The translations under genes were made by a program, and so were the position numbers. From an uncultured Clostridia bacterium (lineage in GTDB: Bacteria > Bacillota > Clostridia > Christensenellales > UBA1242), in assembly GCA_944381235.1 (NCBI GenBank), contig CALWKI010000031.1, forward strand, positions 1 to 33,486: a stretch of DNA of 33,486 nt, given 5' to 3'. This document shows, in pieces, positions 22,744-30,922 of this stretch (its first letter is position 1; each line of letters begins with the position of its first letter). The notes under the pieces were generated by a model, which did no database searches, was not told the DNA's origin, and saw nothing but the letters and a program-made list of their open reading frames with translations.

Positions 22744-23055
22744 AAATCATATTATGCTTTTTTAAATTCATTTGGTACAAAAATGAACGCAAAATAAACA
22801 TTCTACCTAAAATTTAACAAAAAATCACATTAAGTAATAAATTAATGTTTATAATTATTCTTAATGCAATTTAAAATCCTATTTAACTTTTTAAATTTAA
22901 AGTAAAATAGCGCAAAGAAAATAAATTTTGCTAAGGCTAAATATTTACCTTTCTAACTAGGCTATCAGTAATTAATAAAGCATTTACTAAATAAACTCAA
23001 AATTAGTTTAAATCAAATTTAAACCGCCAATATGGAAAAACAATAAATTTAACGA
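22744..23055. other. 312-nt intergenic region
   Basis: It holds the ytaF-like promoter (22751-22780) at its left end. GTTTAAA/TTTAAAC (23006-23024), a weak hairpin with poor minus-strand T-run, may end the mnmA transcript. The rest is AT-rich with no gene or repeat that I can support. Confidence 0.5.
22751..22780 (-). promoter_or_regulatory. Promoter of the ytaF-like gene, predicted leaderless
   Basis: TTGTAC (22775-22780), an 18-nt spacer and CATAAT (22751-22756) on the minus strand, 7 nt from the ATG. Confidence 0.55.
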
Positions 23056-24150
23056 CTATCCAAAAAATATTTCGTCTATTACCCCGCCACCCAGACAGTT
23101 CTCATATTCGTCATACAAAACAACATATTGTCCCGGCGTCACTGCGCGCTGTTTATCATAAAATTTAATCTTTAATTTATTATCGCCTATTATTTCAACC
23201 TTTACCCTTTGGTCTGGTTGTCTATATCTAAATTTAGCATAGCAATCAAAGGTTAAAGTGTCCGGCCTTTCAGGGATAAAATTAAAATCAGTTGCAGTAA
23301 GACCTGAACTATATAGTTTTTCATCTTCACCTTGACTTACAATAAGAAGATTGTTTTTAACATCTTTATCAAGCACGAACCAACGTTTACCATTACCCCC
23401 GCTTTTCCCGCCAATATTAAGCCCTTTTCTCTGACCTAATGTGTAGTATAAAACACCCTCGTGTGTTCCCACAATATTCCCCTGAGTGTCCACAATATTA
23501 CCTTTTTTTGAAGGTAAATATCCTTGTAAAAACTGTCTGAAATTTCTCTCGCCGATAAAACATATGCCAGTACTATCCTTCTTTTTAGCGTTTGATAGGG
23601 CGTTTTCTAGAGCAATTTCTCTAACCTCTTTTTTTTCAATATCGGCTAATGGAAAAAGAACATATTTTAGTTGGTCTTGTGATAATTGATTTAAAAAATA
23701 ACTTTGGTCTTTTGACTTGTCCTTTGCTTTTTTAAGATAATATTTACCATTCCTTTCTTCAACTTTAGCGTAATGTCCAGTTGCGATGTAATCTGCACCA
23801 AGTTTTTTAGCATATGTTAGAAATGGTCCAAATTTTATTTCTCTATTACATAAAACATCAGGGTTTGGAGTCCTGCCTTTCTTATATTCTTCTAAAAAAA
23901 CTTTAAAAACCTTATCTAAATATTCCTTTGCAAAGTTAACTGAATAGTAAGGAATATTAAGTCTTGTACACACACGCTTTACATCCTCATAATCATCTAG
24001 GGCACTACAAACACCATTTTCGTCCTTCTCTTCCCAATTATTCATAAAAAGGCCTATAACATTATAACCTTCACGCTTTAGTAATAGCGCACTAACTGCA
24101 CTATCAACGCCGCCGCTCATTCCAACAACTACCGTCTTACCATTATTCAT
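23056..24150 (-). CDS. mnmA: tRNA-specific 2-thiouridylase MnmA
   Basis: MnmA uses ATP and a persulfide to form 2-thiouridine at position 34 of tRNAs for Lys, Glu and Gln. The 364-residue product has the PP-loop [10 protein letters not shown] (about 10-19). The first catalytic Cys is in [13 protein letters not shown] and the second in [12 protein letters not shown]. The C-terminal beta-barrel includes YTLGQRKGL and TPGQYVVLY. Length is normal. AAAGGA lies 8 nt before the ATG, and the gene overlaps the end of the zinc-ribbon/TM2 gene by 8 nt, so the two are translationally coupled. No separate sulfurtransferase gene lies adjacent. Confidence 0.97.
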   Translation of the reverse strand: MNNGKTVVVGMSGGVDSAVSALLLKREGYNVIGLFMNNWEEKDENGVCSALDDYEDVKRVCTRLNIPYYSVNFAKEYLDKVFKVFLEEYKKGRTPNPDVLCNREIKFGPFLTYAKKLGADYIATGHYAKVEERNGKYYLKKAKDKSKDQSYFLNQLSQDQLKYVLFPLADIEKKEVREIALENALSNAKKKDSTGICFIGERNFRQFLQGYLPSKKGNIVDTQGNIVGTHEGVLYYTLGQRKGLNIGGKSGGNGKRWFVLDKDVKNNLLIVSQGEDEKLYSSGLTATDFNFIPERPDTLTFDCYAKFRYRQPDQRVKVEIIGDNKLKIKFYDKQRAVTPGQYVVLYDEYENCLGGGVIDEIFFG

Positions 24151-24838
24151 TTTCTTTTTCCTTTAACTGTTCTTTACATATTGGGCAAACATTATCTCCT
24201 TTTTCAAGTTTTACATATTGCCCACAATTTTCACAAAAAAATCTTTTTTTCTTGCTATTTATTTTAGTTTTACTAGAATTTTCTTGCCTTTGAGCCTTGA
24301 CAGACTTAAGTATATCTTCAGCAACCTTTTTGTCTAAATTTTCAACCACATAATTCTCATCAATAGAAACCGGCACTTTAAATTTATTAAAAATGATTTG
24401 AAAAATTGACACAATCCATATAATAGCCGCAAAACCAGCTGGAAAAGTCATTAAAAGTAATATTAACCCAATATACTTATCTGTAAAAATCTCGTCTGGA
24501 ATTGATGGCAAAAAAGTAAGCACTGTATAAACAAAAAGTAAAAAGAAAGATACAAGAGTAAATACAAACATTTTATATCTTCCCACCTTAGCATAGTGAA
24601 TCCCCAAGAAACCAAGAAATATTGATAATAAAAGTAGCCTTATTTTACTCACATCTTTTGGTAAATCGCTCGTATAAACTACCTTATTGTATTCTTTGTT
24701 TTTTATTGCCTTTTTCCCAGCTTCATTACTCGCACGCTTAAGTCTTTCAAAAATTAGTCCACAATTATCGCATCTATCAGCATCTATTACACATTTTTTA
24801 CCACATCTTTGACACTTTTTATATAAATTTTTATTCAT
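24143..24838 (-). CDS. Double zinc-ribbon TM2-domain membrane protein
   Basis: A 231-residue protein. It has an N-terminal zinc ribbon (CQRCGKKC then CDNCG), a TM2-type region ([20 protein letters not shown], with the Gly-rich helix and HxF/Y-type turn), two or three further membrane helices to about residue 150, a charged linker, and a C-terminal zinc ribbon (CENCG then CPICK). TM2 proteins have no single known function. The frame is open to a TTG at 24874, which is part of the -35 box. The ATG at 24838 is 7 nt after TAAACT, so the message should be leaderless. It is co-transcribed with mnmA by an 8-nt overlap. Confidence 0.82.
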   Translation of the reverse strand: MNKNLYKKCQRCGKKCVIDADRCDNCGLIFERLKRASNEAGKKAIKNKEYNKVVYTSDLPKDVSKIRLLLLSIFLGFLGIHYAKVGRYKMFVFTLVSFFLLFVYTVLTFLPSIPDEIFTDKYIGLILLLMTFPAGFAAIIWIVSIFQIIFNKFKVPVSIDENYVVENLDKKVAEDILKSVKAQRQENSSKTKINSKKKRFFCENCGQYVKLEKGDNVCPICKEQLKEKENE

Positions 24839-24845
24839 ACAAAAA

Positions 24846-24874
24846 AGTTTATCAAACAAATCAGTAATAGTCAA
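24846..24874 (-). promoter_or_regulatory. Promoter of the TM2-mnmA operon, predicted leaderless
   Basis: TTGACT (24869-24874), a 17-nt spacer and TAAACT (24846-24851) on the minus strand, 7 nt from the ATG at 24838. Confidence 0.7.
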
Positions 24875-24983
24875 TTATATATATATCGGAAGTAAAATTT
24901 TTATTGCATAAAAATTTTCGAAAACTTTAGTTTTCTTCTCGCGTTGCTCGACTTCTCTTGTTTGTTTTCGGCGTCTGTTTTAC

Positions 24984-25015
24984 AAAAAAGTGAATTCTTA
25001 CGAATTCACTTTTTT
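24984..25015 (-). terminator. Strong terminator of the 926/78-residue gene pair
   Basis: AAAAAAGTGAATTC (24984-24997) pairs perfectly with GAATTCACTTTTTT (25002-25015) around TTAC, directly after the stop at 25018. It separates the secretion-like module from the TM2-mnmA operon. Between it and 24885 lies GC-richer sequence with a GAAAAC/GTTTTC hairpin that may be an interspersed repeat. Confidence 0.9.
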
Positions 25016-25017
25016 CT

Positions 25018-25254
25018 TTATTCCTCTTTAGCATTTAAAATATCAATTACTTCTTTCATTTCATCAAAGTTTAAAGAATCTAACTTTCTATAAGCATCTC
25101 TATAAACTTCTTTATACTCTTCCTTGCAATCTTTTTTTTCAACATTATCTAGCATCATTTTACCAACTTCCATAACCTGCTCTCTATTTTCATAATCTCT
25201 AAAAGTTAGCATTTCTTCTAGTACCTTAAAACTATAATCAATTTTTCTTTCCAT
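25018..25254 (-). CDS. Small acidic helical protein of unknown function
   Basis: A 78-residue, highly charged, probably all-helical protein (MERKIDYSFKVLEEMLTFRD, ending DILNAKEE) with one Cys. I recognise no family. AAAGGAGAGG lies 5 nt before the ATG, and the gene starts 14 nt after the 926-residue gene, so the two form an operon closed by the strong terminator at 24984. A chaperone-like or accessory partner role for the large protein is only a contextual guess. Confidence 0.8.
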   Translation of the reverse strand: MERKIDYSFKVLEEMLTFRDYENREQVMEVGKMMLDNVEKKDCKEEYKEVYRDAYRKLDSLNFDEMKEVIDILNAKEE

Positions 25255-25268
25255 TTTATCCTCTCCTT

Positions 25269-28049
25269 TTACTTTACAAATTCGTTTTCTTCCTCTTTAA
25301 CAGTTTTGTTTTCTTTACTTTGATTATCAAAATATTCTCTTACAACATTTTTGTTTGATTGAGCATTGTTAAGGACTTTCCCAAATTCCTTTTCTTTCTT
25401 TGGGCTTACTGAATAAAATCTATTGTTACTCGCTACATACTGACGTTCTTTATCAACCACAAATATTCCATCTTTTAATGCAACTGGTATTTGTCTTCCA
25501 AGTTCATCACAATAATATAATCCACGTTTCTGTGGCTTTACCTTTTTCTTAGTTTCTTTTAGAACTGGAATAGCATTTTTGTTACTTGCTCTTTCGTATG
25601 CTTCTTGTCTCTTTGCGAACTCAGAGTCAAAAGGTACAATGCTTGTTTTGCTACTTTGATTATTTAATGCTTGTTGGTCAGCTAACACTTGATTTGTAAA
25701 CGGATCCGAAATACCTTGTTTATATCTTATATCGTCAGAAAGTTCACTATTGCTATCTTCATTAGTTTTATTAGGCTCAACTCCTGTTTTTATAGCCACT
25801 CCTTCAGTTTCTTCTGCTCCTTTTATAGAACTTTCTCCTTCATTTTCCTTACCTGCTCTTTCGTGTGTTTCTTGTCTCTTTGCGAACTCAGAGTCATAAG
25901 GTACAGTGCCTGTTTTTCTACTTTGATTATTTAATGCTTGTTGGTCAGCTAACACTTGTCTTATAAACGGATCCGAAATACCTTTTTTATATCTTATAGC
26001 GTCAAAAAGTTCACTATTTCTATCTTCATTATTTTCATTAGACCCAACTTCTGGTTTTATAGTCACTTTTTCAGCTTCTTCTGCTTTTTTTATAGGACTT
26101 TCTCCTTCCCTTTCTTCATCATTTTTCTTATTTGAATAAATCTTAAGTGCATGCTCATCATCTTTAATGATAATGTCATTATTTTTTAATTTTTTTATCT
26201 CTGGCTTACTCTCAAAAGACACCTCAGTCCTACTGCTTTTCACAAAAGGATGCTCTTTCCCCGCTTTTTTTTCTTCAACACTACTGGTTTCTTGAGGAGT
26301 TTTGTTGATAACCTCTACTTGCCCGTTTAAGATATACTCTCTAACTCTTTTCCTAGCCTCAATAAGTGCCTTCATGTAAATGTCACTACCTACAAATACA
26401 TTTCCACCAGTCGCCCCGCCAAAAAGCATAGGTTGAGGGTCATTTTCTTTATTATCATCTTGCTTATTTTCGCTATTTTCTACTGAGACATCTTCGTCTT
26501 GTACTTGAGAATTTGATGCATCAGCCTGCTTTTGTCTCTCAACTAGTGTGCTCATGAAATTTTCTGCAAGTGGATTAAAACCAAGTGTAAAATCTTCCTT
26601 TTTAACATTCTCAAAAGAAATTCCATAAAGGTCTGTAAGTCTTCTCTTAATTTCTTCAAAATGTAAATTGTTTTTAAAAACAAGTTTATTATCCTTATCT
26701 CTTGCAAACTCTATATTGTCTAACTCGTACATTTTGTTATCAACCATAACATAACAACTAGTAAGACTGGTTTCTTGACCATTAACATTACCTTTTTTTG
26801 TCATTATGCTATTTTTTGCAGTTTCTTCAATGTTAATTGATGCTATCCAATCGTTTTTCAAACAAACATTGGTCGCGACTTGAATAAAATCCTCAACATT
26901 ACTCTTTGCAAATGCCCCTTCTCTTGACAAAGCGCTTACAAGTCTATATTTAATATTATCTCTACCAATTACTGGATTGCCGTCAATGTCTTTACTAATC
27001 TTGTCACTGTACTCATTATAAAACTTATCTGCTACCTCATTAATTATGCTACTATATTCTCTAAGTCTAGCAGTTATTGTCTGTAGATTATCATTATCAT
27101 TTCTTTTTAATAATTCTTCAAGAGTTACAAGTTCAGTACGATTGAGATTATTAAGATTTTTGAAATGATTTACGTATTCACTACGACGGATCCCATCTTC
27201 ATCAACCCTTGACACCATTTGCCCTTCTGGTAAATTAAGCATATTTCTAATATAAGGAGTTGCAACAAGTGAAGAGATCTTTTCATCAAGTTCTGAAATT
27301 TTTTGGATGTCGTCTATGTTATAATCATTAAAATTTGTATTTTGATTATACGCCACTTCACGATATTCTTCACTATCAATCAAGTTTTGAATATCATTTG
27401 TATAAATTCCCATATTGTTCATAACTTCAATATTATAATGTCTTGTAACCTCGTTTCTATTCGTGAAAAGTCCGCGAACCTCCATAAATCTAACAAAGTC
27501 ATCTGCCTTTGACACAAACTCATCATTGACATAGTATAGCCCAGACAAAATTCTAGCAACTTGGCTTCCACTAAAGCCGTCACTTCTATTTCCCGCCATA
27601 CTTCTAAAATTCTGAATACCCCTAAGTCTATCACGAAGACGAACAAAAATACTATTTCCGCTGTTTAATGAATCCATTAAATCTCTAAAACTTACGGAAT
27701 TAATTTGGCTTTTGCCGGCTAAATTTGCAAAATTTTCATATTCTCTAGCAAAACCATTATTTGTCCTATTATTTATTCCTGGTACACGCGCTTCAACAAC
27801 TTGAATGAATTTTCTATAATCTTTACTACTTGCGGCTTCTTTAAAAACATTTAAAAGTTTTTCTTTATTATCGTCATTTAGACTCGCAATATATGACATA
27901 GGAAAAAAGTTAAGAGAATCTAATTCTTCAATGGTATTAATGTCTACAGCCCTCTTACCTGTCAATCTATTTATGTACGCATCAATAATCTCAGTACTAA
28001 CTAAATTATTAAACTCGTTTTGTCTGAGTACTTCTTGAACATTTGGCAT
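25269..28049 (-). CDS. Large hydrophilic protein with internal 89-residue duplication
   Basis: A 926-residue protein that I do not recognise. It has no signal peptide or membrane segment. Residues 1 to about 500 are Asn/Asp-rich and mostly helical. From about 510 to 650 it is low-complexity and charged. Two tandem 89-residue repeats follow, sharing GISDPF, QVLADQQALNNQS and DSEFAKRQE, and the tail is basic (ETKKKVKPQKRGLYYCDELG). AAGGAGAGG precedes the ATG at 28049; the longer frame to 28097 overlaps the promoter and is rejected. It lies downstream of the VirB4-like gene but has its own promoter. A secreted substrate or scaffold of the T4SS-like module is possible but inferred from position only. 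Confidence 0.85.
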   Translation of the reverse strand: MPNVQEVLRQNEFNNLVSTEIIDAYINRLTGKRAVDINTIEELDSLNFFPMSYIASLNDDNKEKLLNVFKEAASSKDYRKFIQVVEARVPGINNRTNNGFAREYENFANLAGKSQINSVSFRDLMDSLNSGNSIFVRLRDRLRGIQNFRSMAGNRSDGFSGSQVARILSGLYYVNDEFVSKADDFVRFMEVRGLFTNRNEVTRHYNIEVMNNMGIYTNDIQNLIDSEEYREVAYNQNTNFNDYNIDDIQKISELDEKISSLVATPYIRNMLNLPEGQMVSRVDEDGIRRSEYVNHFKNLNNLNRTELVTLEELLKRNDNDNLQTITARLREYSSIINEVADKFYNEYSDKISKDIDGNPVIGRDNIKYRLVSALSREGAFAKSNVEDFIQVATNVCLKNDWIASINIEETAKNSIMTKKGNVNGQETSLTSCYVMVDNKMYELDNIEFARDKDNKLVFKNNLHFEEIKRRLTDLYGISFENVKKEDFTLGFNPLAENFMSTLVERQKQADASNSQVQDEDVSVENSENKQDDNKENDPQPMLFGGATGGNVFVGSDIYMKALIEARKRVREYILNGQVEVINKTPQETSSVEEKKAGKEHPFVKSSRTEVSFESKPEIKKLKNNDIIIKDDEHALKIYSNKKNDEEREGESPIKKAEEAEKVTIKPEVGSNENNEDRNSELFDAIRYKKGISDPFIRQVLADQQALNNQSRKTGTVPYDSEFAKRQETHERAGKENEGESSIKGAEETEGVAIKTGVEPNKTNEDSNSELSDDIRYKQGISDPFTNQVLADQQALNNQSSKTSIVPFDSEFAKRQEAYERASNKNAIPVLKETKKKVKPQKRGLYYCDELGRQIPVALKDGIFVVDKERQYVASNNRFYSVSPKKEKEFGKVLNNAQSNKNVVREYFDNQSKENKTVKEEENEFVK
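25575..26108 (-). repeat. Two tandem 267-bp coding repeats
   Basis: Copy A is 26108-25842 and copy B 25841-25575, each exactly 267 bp or 89 codons, in frame. A 41-nt block is identical between them (25651-25691 and 25918-25958). Other parts differ by scattered substitutions, so the duplication is recent enough to align without gaps. Confidence 0.92.
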
Positions 28050-28075
28050 ATCTATACCTCTCCTTTGTTGTAGTA

Positions 28076-28104
28076 ATAATATCATAACACAAAACAAATT
28101 TCAA
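28076..28104 (-). promoter_or_regulatory. Promoter of the 926-residue gene
   Basis: TTGAAA (28099-28104), a 17-nt spacer and extended -10 TGATATTAT (TATTAT at 28076-28081) on the minus strand, then a leader of about 20 nt with AAAGGAGAGG. It makes this gene pair a separate unit from the VirB4-like gene. The 218-nt gap from 28050 to 28267 otherwise holds only a weak ACATATA/TATATGT hairpin. Confidence 0.8.
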
Positions 28105-28267
28105 TACTAAAATTTATTTTTGTGCTAAATGACAACATATACCTAAAATATATGTTAAAATCGTGATGTTCTTTACAATTTTAGGCATATTTTTTAGTAA
28201 AAAAACATTTACTTGCACTATTTTTATATTAAAAATGAGCAAGAACAATATTCTCACCCATTTTACT

Positions 28268-30892
28268 TTATGAAAATAGTCTAATTGCCGCAGGATTAGC
28301 CACAATTTTAACTGACGTTCTTGAAAGAGCCCCCGTAATTAAGAAGGCCTGTCCAACACCTGCCGTCAAAATATTGTCCTGTTCCTCTTGGTTAATTTCA
28401 CCTGCATTTCTATAAAGTTCTACAAGGTCGGTAATATCATTTGGCGCAAGCGAGAAAATAAAAGAATACTGGCTAGCATTAATAATAGCAGTTGATTGAC
28501 GTTGAATTTCTTGGCTACCAACAAAGTCTTTAATGTTCTGAGTAATAACAATTTGCATTCCACCATACTTACGAATACGTTTTGCCATTTGTGCCATAAA
28601 TTCAAGCGCAATAGGTCTTTTTGGGTTAATGAAAACGTGAGCCTCGTCAACCGCAACAACAATATGTCTATTTGTCTTATATTTGTCGTTAAAGTCCTTG
28701 TTCTTAATAATTTCGTTATCTAGATACTTAAAAACAAGCAACATTTGCGCATTTGCAATAACTTCATTTCGGTTTGCAAGTAGAGACCTAAAGTTAAAAG
28801 TAACAAAATTTTCTTTTGTATCGATTGACATTGGTCCATTCCAAAGGTTACTATTTCTTCCGCCTGTAGCAAACTTAGAAATGTATGTTTCAACTGTTTG
28901 TAAAGTTTTTCTATGATACTCGTCCTTTTCTTTTTTTAGTTTTTCAACCGTTAAGTTATACAAATCGTCAAATATTGGAAAATCTTTTGGCTTAAGTTTT
29001 GTTAGAGGAGTTTGAGAATTAATACCTTTTTTTCTATAGATCTCTATTGTAAGCGCGTTTAAAACCTCAAAAGCCTCAGATGGCATACCAGGTAAAATAA
29101 TACTAAAAAACTCTTCCAAAAACTGAAGATGGGTAGAATAAGAGTCATCAGTACCGCCTTCGTCCGAGTCAAGTGTCGTCATAATGTGGAAGGGATTAAA
29201 TCGTCCTTTTAGAGATGAACCAACGTCAAGTACCATTCCATGCATATTGTAGGATAGTGGCGTATACTCATCCTCCGGGTCAAGCACGAAAACCTTGGTA
29301 TTATCACACGCGAGGTTTGTTAAAAGTGTCTTTGTCGCGTAAGATTTACCACCACCTGACTTACCAATAATCATTATGTTACTATTTGCCCTTTCCTTAT
29401 CTCTTTTAAATAGGTCAATGAACACTGGATATTCATTTTCACCAATATAAATTCCCTTTTCATCAAGCAGTGCACCCGAAATAAAAGGAAATATAGATGC
29501 AAGAGTCGTTGTAGGGATATCTCGTTTATGTTGCTTGATTGTATCAAGTGCCGAAACATTACGACTAACAAACGCATCAACTTGCCTACCAAACATTTCA
29601 GAGTATTTGTACCCATGCTGTCTTAAGATTGCCCTAACCTCTTTCTTTACCTCGTCCTCGCACATTATATGCGTGTTTACTTCATACAACTGCTCATTAT
29701 CAGCTTTTAACATTTGGAGAAGGTCTCTTAGGGTTTTAAGCTGAATTTCGTTTTCAATTCGCTTACTACTTTTGTAGACATTTGCCATTTTACCTTCCAT
29801 CTCAATAATGGATTTATCTATTCTCTTTTCACCAACATTTTTTTGGATAGACTTAATGTTTACGCAAACATTTGCCCCCTCAATTAAGAAAAATGGTGCA
29901 CCCCACGCATTGCCTACTTGCAAAGGATAATCAGTCAGAACAAAAGATTTGTAGTTGTGCCCATCTATAATTGTTTTTGTCGTTTTAAATGTGATATTTT
30001 CAGGTACAGCCCAGTTAATAAACTGGTCTCTTGGCGTAGTTTCCAAATCACGTTCGTCAAAATATCTACCATAATTTGCCCTTAAAAATGCCGCTAAGTT
30101 CTTTCCCGTTACTTTATTAGCCACAATTGGAACAACGCTGTTCCCAAGAACATTAATCATTCCGTCAATCGTTGTCTCAAGCATCTCTCTATCTTTGTCA
30201 TAAACAACTATGTAGAAGAAATCTCTATAAACTTTATCGTCTTTATTTAAACTATTAAGGTGGCTAACCCTAGCCTCAAAAACACTAGACCTACACTCAA
30301 TTTCTTCCTCAGTCATTTCCCCTTCATATTGAAGTTCCATTAGGTCGTCAAACTTTTTATCTTCATTTGTGATATAGTCGTCAAAAACAAGGGCTTTACT
30401 TACCTTTATAATGCTTGCAGACTCTTCGCTACTCATCCTTCTTATCGCGTCAGCAAACGATCTTATAACAAGTTCCTGTTTATGTGCATTAAGTAAACCA
30501 AATTCAATAGGTTTTATACCTATAACCATAGCATAATAATCTTTAAAATCAAGTATTTTATCTTGAATTATTCCTTCATATGGAACTATATCTCGAATTT
30601 TTAACCTATTAGTCTTTTTATCGACGTCTGATTTGTTGTACTTTTTCTTAAAGGCTATAAACCTAATAAAAAGTCCAATTGACCCGTATAATCTTAAGTT
30701 TTCTTCTACCGGCATAAAAAGCATTGCAACAAGGCACCCCCACCCAAGTGCAAAATACCAATTATATGGAAGAGTACTAAGCCCAAATAAGACAACTCCC
30801 GTCACGCCAATAGCCGCGACGAGGATATCCGCTAGGGTTATACCCTTAAAGAACTCCATTTTAACTTTTGTTTTTCTTGGAATATATCTCAT
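28268..30892 (-). CDS. PrgI-VirB4 fusion: type IV secretion ATPase
   Basis: An 874-residue VirB4/TraE-type ATPase, the cytoplasmic motor of type IV secretion. The first 70 residues form a PrgI-like (VirB3-equivalent) module: YIPRKTKVKMEFFKGITLAD then two membrane helices (about 20-37 and 45-62). In most Gram-positive systems these are separate proteins. The VirB4 part has Walker A IGKSGGGKSYATK with Lys516, and Walker B VVAVDEAH with Asp749/Glu750. Arg-rich AKRIRKYGG and the ITQNIKDF sensor-like strand follow. AAAGGGG is 6 nt before the ATG. It starts 30 nt after the VirB6-like gene and is its operon partner. Confidence 0.93.
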   Translation of the reverse strand: MRYIPRKTKVKMEFFKGITLADILVAAIGVTGVVLFGLSTLPYNWYFALGWGCLVAMLFMPVEENLRLYGSIGLFIRFIAFKKKYNKSDVDKKTNRLKIRDIVPYEGIIQDKILDFKDYYAMVIGIKPIEFGLLNAHKQELVIRSFADAIRRMSSEESASIIKVSKALVFDDYITNEDKKFDDLMELQYEGEMTEEEIECRSSVFEARVSHLNSLNKDDKVYRDFFYIVVYDKDREMLETTIDGMINVLGNSVVPIVANKVTGKNLAAFLRANYGRYFDERDLETTPRDQFINWAVPENITFKTTKTIIDGHNYKSFVLTDYPLQVGNAWGAPFFLIEGANVCVNIKSIQKNVGEKRIDKSIIEMEGKMANVYKSSKRIENEIQLKTLRDLLQMLKADNEQLYEVNTHIMCEDEVKKEVRAILRQHGYKYSEMFGRQVDAFVSRNVSALDTIKQHKRDIPTTTLASIFPFISGALLDEKGIYIGENEYPVFIDLFKRDKERANSNIMIIGKSGGGKSYATKTLLTNLACDNTKVFVLDPEDEYTPLSYNMHGMVLDVGSSLKGRFNPFHIMTTLDSDEGGTDDSYSTHLQFLEEFFSIILPGMPSEAFEVLNALTIEIYRKKGINSQTPLTKLKPKDFPIFDDLYNLTVEKLKKEKDEYHRKTLQTVETYISKFATGGRNSNLWNGPMSIDTKENFVTFNFRSLLANRNEVIANAQMLLVFKYLDNEIIKNKDFNDKYKTNRHIVVAVDEAHVFINPKRPIALEFMAQMAKRIRKYGGMQIVITQNIKDFVGSQEIQRQSTAIINASQYSFIFSLAPNDITDLVELYRNAGEINQEEQDNILTAGVGQAFLITGALSRTSVKIVANPAAIRLFS

Positions 30893-30922
30893 GTCATACC
30901 CCTTTATAGTTTAGACCCTTTA

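Noticed and set aside
28114..28305. A 63-codon leftward frame in the gap after the VirB4-like gene.
   Set aside because: It overlaps the end of the VirB4-like gene, is AT-driven hydrophobic sequence without a Shine-Dalgarno or promoter, and resembles random translation.
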